From Paenibacillus eucommiae (lineage in GTDB: Bacteria > Bacillota > Bacilli > Paenibacillales > NBRC-103111): a stretch of 64,000 bases of DNA. The notes below the pieces were generated by a model that worked only from the letters and a program-made list of their open reading frames with translations, had not been told where the DNA came from and ran no database searches. Shown here in pieces: positions 60,983 through 64,000 of this stretch (position 1 is the first letter of the stretch; every line of letters starts with the position of its first letter). The stretch is taken from assembly GCF_017874215.1 (NCBI RefSeq), contig NZ_JAGGLB010000027.1, forward strand, positions 85,387 through 149,386, written 5' to 3'. The position numbers and the translations under genes are program-made.

Positions 60983-62365
60983 ATGGATATGTTTAAAAAG
61001 TTGGGGCGCTATATCCTTGCAAGTGTATTGACAGTCTCTTTGTTGGCAGCATGCAGCGGAAAATCGGGTGTCGAACCGGTGAATACCGAATCGCCGAAAC
61101 CGCAAGAATCAACTAAACCACAAGAATCAACCAAACCGCAAGAGCCTGTAGAAATCACCATTATGCATTACAACGGAGTGTGGAGTGAAGAGCAGACTGC
61201 GCAAGTGTTTGCAGAACCGATTATGAAAAAATATCCGAATATCAAAGTCAAGGCTATCGGCTTCAAGGGCAAGCCAGTGGATGAGGAGCTGGCGGAGCTG
61301 GCCGTTACCGGCAATTTGCCGGATTTGATTATGACTACCGCGGGTCTCGGATTCGATACGACGATTCGCCAATATAAAGGCGAGTATGACTTGTCGCCGC
61401 TTATTCAACAATATAACTATGACTTGGATCAGCTGGACCCTGCGGCTCTGCAAGTCGTCCGAAACTTGTCGACCAATAAGGAGCTTTACAGCCTTCCGAT
61501 CTACATGTCGCCCAATACGCTCTATTACAACAAGGCGATCTTCGAAAAATTCGGCGTCGCTTTCCCAAAGGAAAGTATGACATGGGACGATGTGTACGAC
61601 TTGACCAAAAAGCTGACGCGCAAAGAAAACGACGTGCAATACCGCGGATTAATGATTTCGGGCTTTCATTTGATGAGACTGAATCAAGTATCGCAAAAAA
61701 TGTTCGACAGCACGGGGGAGAAAGTCGCGTTCGATACGCCGGAATATAAAAACTACCTGAAAGATATTTTCCGCATCTACGATCTTCCCGGCTATGATAT
61801 GGATCAAGTGGGCCAAGGTGCCAACCTGGATCTGTTCTTAAAAGATCAAACCGTCGCCATGCTCGATGCGGGTATGCTACTTGACGAGCAGGCTCTCGCC
61901 GACCTCGGAGATCAATGGGATTTCACTTCTTTCCCCTCGTTGAAAGACAAAGCAGGTGTCGGCTACCAACCGTATCCGTTCGTTATTTCGATGTTCAATT
62001 CCAGCAAGCACAAGGAAGAGGCTTTTCAAGCGATGGCTTACTTAACCTCAGCCGAGTTTCAGACCGAAGCAACCAAACAAGGAAAGCTGCTGCCCGTGCT
62101 TAAGGATAAATCGATAGTAGCGTCATTCGGACAGGATTCCGCTTTCTATAAAGGCAAAAATGTCGGCGCGTTGCTGCCCAAGCAGTTCTCGCCGGTTCCG
62201 GATGAGCCGAGTTCCGAGTATACAGGCATTGCCCAGACTGAACTAATGAACATTTTTGTTTCAGCCGTTCACGGTAGAATGGAATTGAACACGGCATTCC
62301 GTGAAGCTACCGAGAGGGCCAACAAACAAATCCAAGAGATGAAAGCGGCCAAAGGCACCCAATAG
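60983..62365 (+). CDS. Family-1 sugar-binding lipoprotein
   Basis: A 460-residue ABC-transporter substrate-binding protein. The signal ends in the lipobox LLAAC with Cys24 as the lipid attachment site. A repetitive linker follows (KPQEST three times), then the two-lobe binding fold: VEITIMHYNGVW, LPDLIMTTAGLG, YSLPIYMSPNTLYYNKAIFEKFG (family-1 signature) and AFQAMAYLTSAEFQ. AGGAGG is only four bases from ATG 60983; ATG 60989 gives ten bases, so either start is possible. It is followed by an ATPase gene but no permease gene. Specificity for a sugar or oligosaccharide is assumed from the family. Confidence 0.92.
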   Translation: MDMFKKLGRYILASVLTVSLLAACSGKSGVEPVNTESPKPQESTKPQESTKPQEPVEITIMHYNGVWSEEQTAQVFAEPIMKKYPNIKVKAIGFKGKPVDEELAELAVTGNLPDLIMTTAGLGFDTTIRQYKGEYDLSPLIQQYNYDLDQLDPAALQVVRNLSTNKELYSLPIYMSPNTLYYNKAIFEKFGVAFPKESMTWDDVYDLTKKLTRKENDVQYRGLMISGFHLMRLNQVSQKMFDSTGEKVAFDTPEYKNYLKDIFRIYDLPGYDMDQVGQGANLDLFLKDQTVAMLDAGMLLDEQALADLGDQWDFTSFPSLKDKAGVGYQPYPFVISMFNSSKHKEEAFQAMAYLTSAEFQTEATKQGKLLPVLKDKSIVASFGQDSAFYKGKNVGALLPKQFSPVPDEPSSEYTGIAQTELMNIFVSAVHGRMELNTAFREATERANKQIQEMKAAKGTQ

Positions 62366-62421
62366 TGATGGGCCTAAACCAATTTTCTTAGCCGAAATGT
62401 TGAAGGAGGGGAACAGGCCCC

Positions 62422-63549
62422 GTGTCCCGGATATTGTTCGATCACGTCTATAAACAGTACGGCAAGGTCAAGCAAAATGTCGTGAAAGATTTTAATCTGG
62501 AAATTAAAGATAAAGAGTTTGTCGTGTTTGTTGGCCCTTCCGGCTGCGGCAAATCGACCACACTCCGTATGCTGGCTGGCCTTGAGGACATCAGCAAGGG
62601 CGGGATTTATATCAATGACGTGCTCGTCAACGACCTGCCACCGAAGGACCGCGATATCGCAATGGTATTTCAAAACTACGCGCTATACCCGAACATGTCC
62701 GTTTATGAGAACATCGCTTTCGGATTACGGTTGCGCAAGATGCCTAAGCATGAAATTGATCTCGCAGTCAAAAGGGCCGCACGCATACTGGAAATCGAGC
62801 CGTATCTGGAACGCAAACCAAGGCAAATGTCCGGCGGACAACGTCAGCGTGTAGCTCTTGGACGCGCAATCGTCCGTAATCCTCAAGTGTTTCTGCTGGA
62901 TGAGCCGCTTTCCAATTTGGACGCCAAGCTGCGGGTGCAGATGCGCTCCGAATTGATCCGGCTGCATAAACAGCTTGAAGTAACAACGATATACGTTACC
63001 CATGATCAGACCGAAGCAATGACAATGGCGAGCCGGATCGTCGTCATGAAGGACGGCATCATACAGCAGATTGCCACGCCCGAAGAAATTTACAACAATC
63101 CGTCCAATACGTTCGTAGCCAGCTTTATAGGGTCACCGCCGATGAACTTTATTGAAGGAAAACTGGAAGAACACGGTGATAAGCTGGAATTCCATACGAG
63201 GAAGTTTTCTTTGGAAATCCCTATAGGCATTGCGAAGGGGCTCATGGATAAGCGGCTTGTTGGCAAAGCGGTAACACTTGGCGTTCGCCCTGAGAATATA
63301 AGCGTTGACCAACTCGTTTTCGAGGCGTTTCCAGGCGCACTCATAACCGGCATTCACAAATTCGACGAATTGATGGGGGCGGACCGGTTCCTTTATCTGG
63401 ATATCGGAGGGCCCAGCCTTCTAGTTGTCCGTACGAACCCACGCAATCATTACGATGATGAAATGAAAATTTCCGTAGTCATTGACATGCACAAAACATT
63501 ATTTTTTGATCGGGACAGCGGAGAACGGTTAAGCGACACGTACAGATGA
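62422..63549 (+). CDS. MsmX/UgpC-type ATPase of sugar ABC transporters
   Basis: A 375-residue ATP-binding subunit. Walker A GPSGCGKST at 38-46, signature SGGQ at 137-140, Walker B VFLLDEP with Asp160-Glu161, and H-loop His194. The C-terminal ~140 residues are the regulatory OB-fold domain typical of MsmX/UgpC/MalK. Members such as MsmX energise several different sugar importers, so this one may serve permeases encoded elsewhere. The start is GTG 62422, with AAGGAGGGG 11 bases upstream, somewhat far. The gene lies 14 bases before a further binding-protein gene and probably shares its operon. Confidence 0.93.
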   Translation: MSRILFDHVYKQYGKVKQNVVKDFNLEIKDKEFVVFVGPSGCGKSTTLRMLAGLEDISKGGIYINDVLVNDLPPKDRDIAMVFQNYALYPNMSVYENIAFGLRLRKMPKHEIDLAVKRAARILEIEPYLERKPRQMSGGQRQRVALGRAIVRNPQVFLLDEPLSNLDAKLRVQMRSELIRLHKQLEVTTIYVTHDQTEAMTMASRIVVMKDGIIQQIATPEEIYNNPSNTFVASFIGSPPMNFIEGKLEEHGDKLEFHTRKFSLEIPIGIAKGLMDKRLVGKAVTLGVRPENISVDQLVFEAFPGALITGIHKFDELMGADRFLYLDIGGPSLLVVRTNPRNHYDDEMKISVVIDMHKTLFFDRDSGERLSDTYR

Positions 63550-63563
63550 AAGGAGGACCTTCA

Positions 63564-64000
63564 TTGCAAAGTCGCTCCAAAAACAAATTAATATGCACAG
63601 CTCTTGCGCTCACTATCTTCATACTTGTTGGCTCAGTTATTGACACCCCTTCCCTTGAAAAAGGGGTGTACGCCTCCGGTACTTTCTCTGCTGAGAACGT
63701 CGCTGCTTCATCGAATGCCCCAGACGCAAGCGCGAACAGCTTGCCTATGGATAGCGATCCGTTCTATGCCGAAGTTTATTCGGACTGGATCCATAAGGGC
63801 TATGAGAACGCCTCCGACACGTATCGAATACATGGAGCCGATATGTATTCCCAGTCTCCGCAGCAATTGGCTGAGCCCGGCGACTTCCAGGGAAAAGAGC
63901 GTGTGCTGATCTGGAAGAACGACCGCGACAGCTGGATCGAGTACAAAGTGAAAGTGGATCAAGCAGGCTTATTCCAGTTGAATTTGCAGTACTATCCATA
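63564..64000 (+). CDS. Large secreted protein, probably a long substrate-binding protein, 3' end missing
   Basis: TTG 63564 lies seven bases after AAAGGAGG and opens a frame that runs to the window end (145 codons). The N-terminus is a signal peptide (KLICTALALTIFILVGSVI) without a lipobox cysteine. Residues ~70-145 (FYAEVYSDWIHKGYENA, RIHGADMYSQSP, WIEYKVKVDQAGLFQLNLQYYP) look like the carbohydrate-binding beta-sandwich that opens the ~950-residue substrate-binding proteins found next to Paenibacillus sugar transporters. The identification as such a protein is a good guess from this pattern and from the ATPase gene before it. Confidence 0.7.
   Translation, partial: MQSRSKNKLICTALALTIFILVGSVIDTPSLEKGVYASGTFSAENVAASSNAPDASANSLPMDSDPFYAEVYSDWIHKGYENASDTYRIHGADMYSQSPQQLAEPGDFQGKERVLIWKNDRDSWIEYKVKVDQAGLFQLNLQYYP

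Noticed and set aside
1..64000. tRNA, rRNA, tmRNA or other classical RNA genes
   Set aside because: No cloverleaf-like GGTTCRANYCC arms with acceptor pairing and no rRNA signature segments were noticed; a covariance-model scan would be needed to exclude small RNAs.

Overview
The window looks like a chromosomal segment of an endospore-forming Paenibacillaceae bacterium (Paenibacillus or Cohnella type). The evidence is a GerA-type germination operon, a YheC/YheD-type spore ATP-grasp protein, two large surface proteins ending in S-layer homology (SLH) domains, a YesM/YesN-type two-component pair, family-1 sugar-binding lipoproteins, and strong AGGAGG ribosome binding sites with several TTG and GTG starts. 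Base composition is a mosaic. Most of the first 18 kb is about 40-45% G+C, the 25-42 kb block is clearly richer, and one ~950-base island near 6.3-7.3 kb is about two thirds G+C.

1-10.6 kb: the 3' end of a discoidin-repeat surface protein, a HTH/PIN toxin-antitoxin pair, a small unrecognised protein, the YheC/YheD-like gene, an M3 oligoendopeptidase, the G+C-rich foreign membrane-protein gene, and an SLH-anchored GLUG-repeat protein. 10.8-17.8 kb: a co-directional run of immunity-type genes (several SUKH/SMI1-KNR4, DUF4303, a bactofilin-like beta-solenoid, an LRR-like protein, plus decayed SUKH pieces) with no toxin gene in sight. A ~55-base palindromic element is scattered through these first 14.5 kb in five copies.

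17.8-25.1 kb: an SLH relic, the germination operon (A-C-B plus a small two-helix protein), a DUF1904 gene, a long relic-filled spacer with a tandem array of palindromes and a glyoxalase fossil, then a divergent nitroreductase/MerR pair with a textbook 19-bp-spacer MerR promoter. 25.4-42.2 kb: a giant secreted SLH protein, a convergent NarL-type two-component system, a membrane protein, and a large secreted LCAT-like lipase with six PPC-like repeats. Matching TTCCCG..CGGGAA palindromes upstream of two of these genes suggest one regulon. An IS110-type transposase relic closes the block.

42.2-64 kb: a carbohydrate-use locus. It holds a YesM/YesN pair, two paralogous propeller-type glycosidase-like proteins, three sugar-binding proteins (one without its lipid-anchor cysteine, one cut by the window end), an amidohydrolase, three tandem beta-helix paralogs of which only the first has a Tat signal, a GH20-like protein and an MsmX/UgpC ATPase, but no permease genes. 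A decayed duplicate of the YesM/YesN pair (start of the kinase fused to the end of the regulator) sits before one binding-protein gene and carries a second copy of a conserved promoter region. No tRNA, rRNA, CRISPR array or complete insertion sequence was seen.
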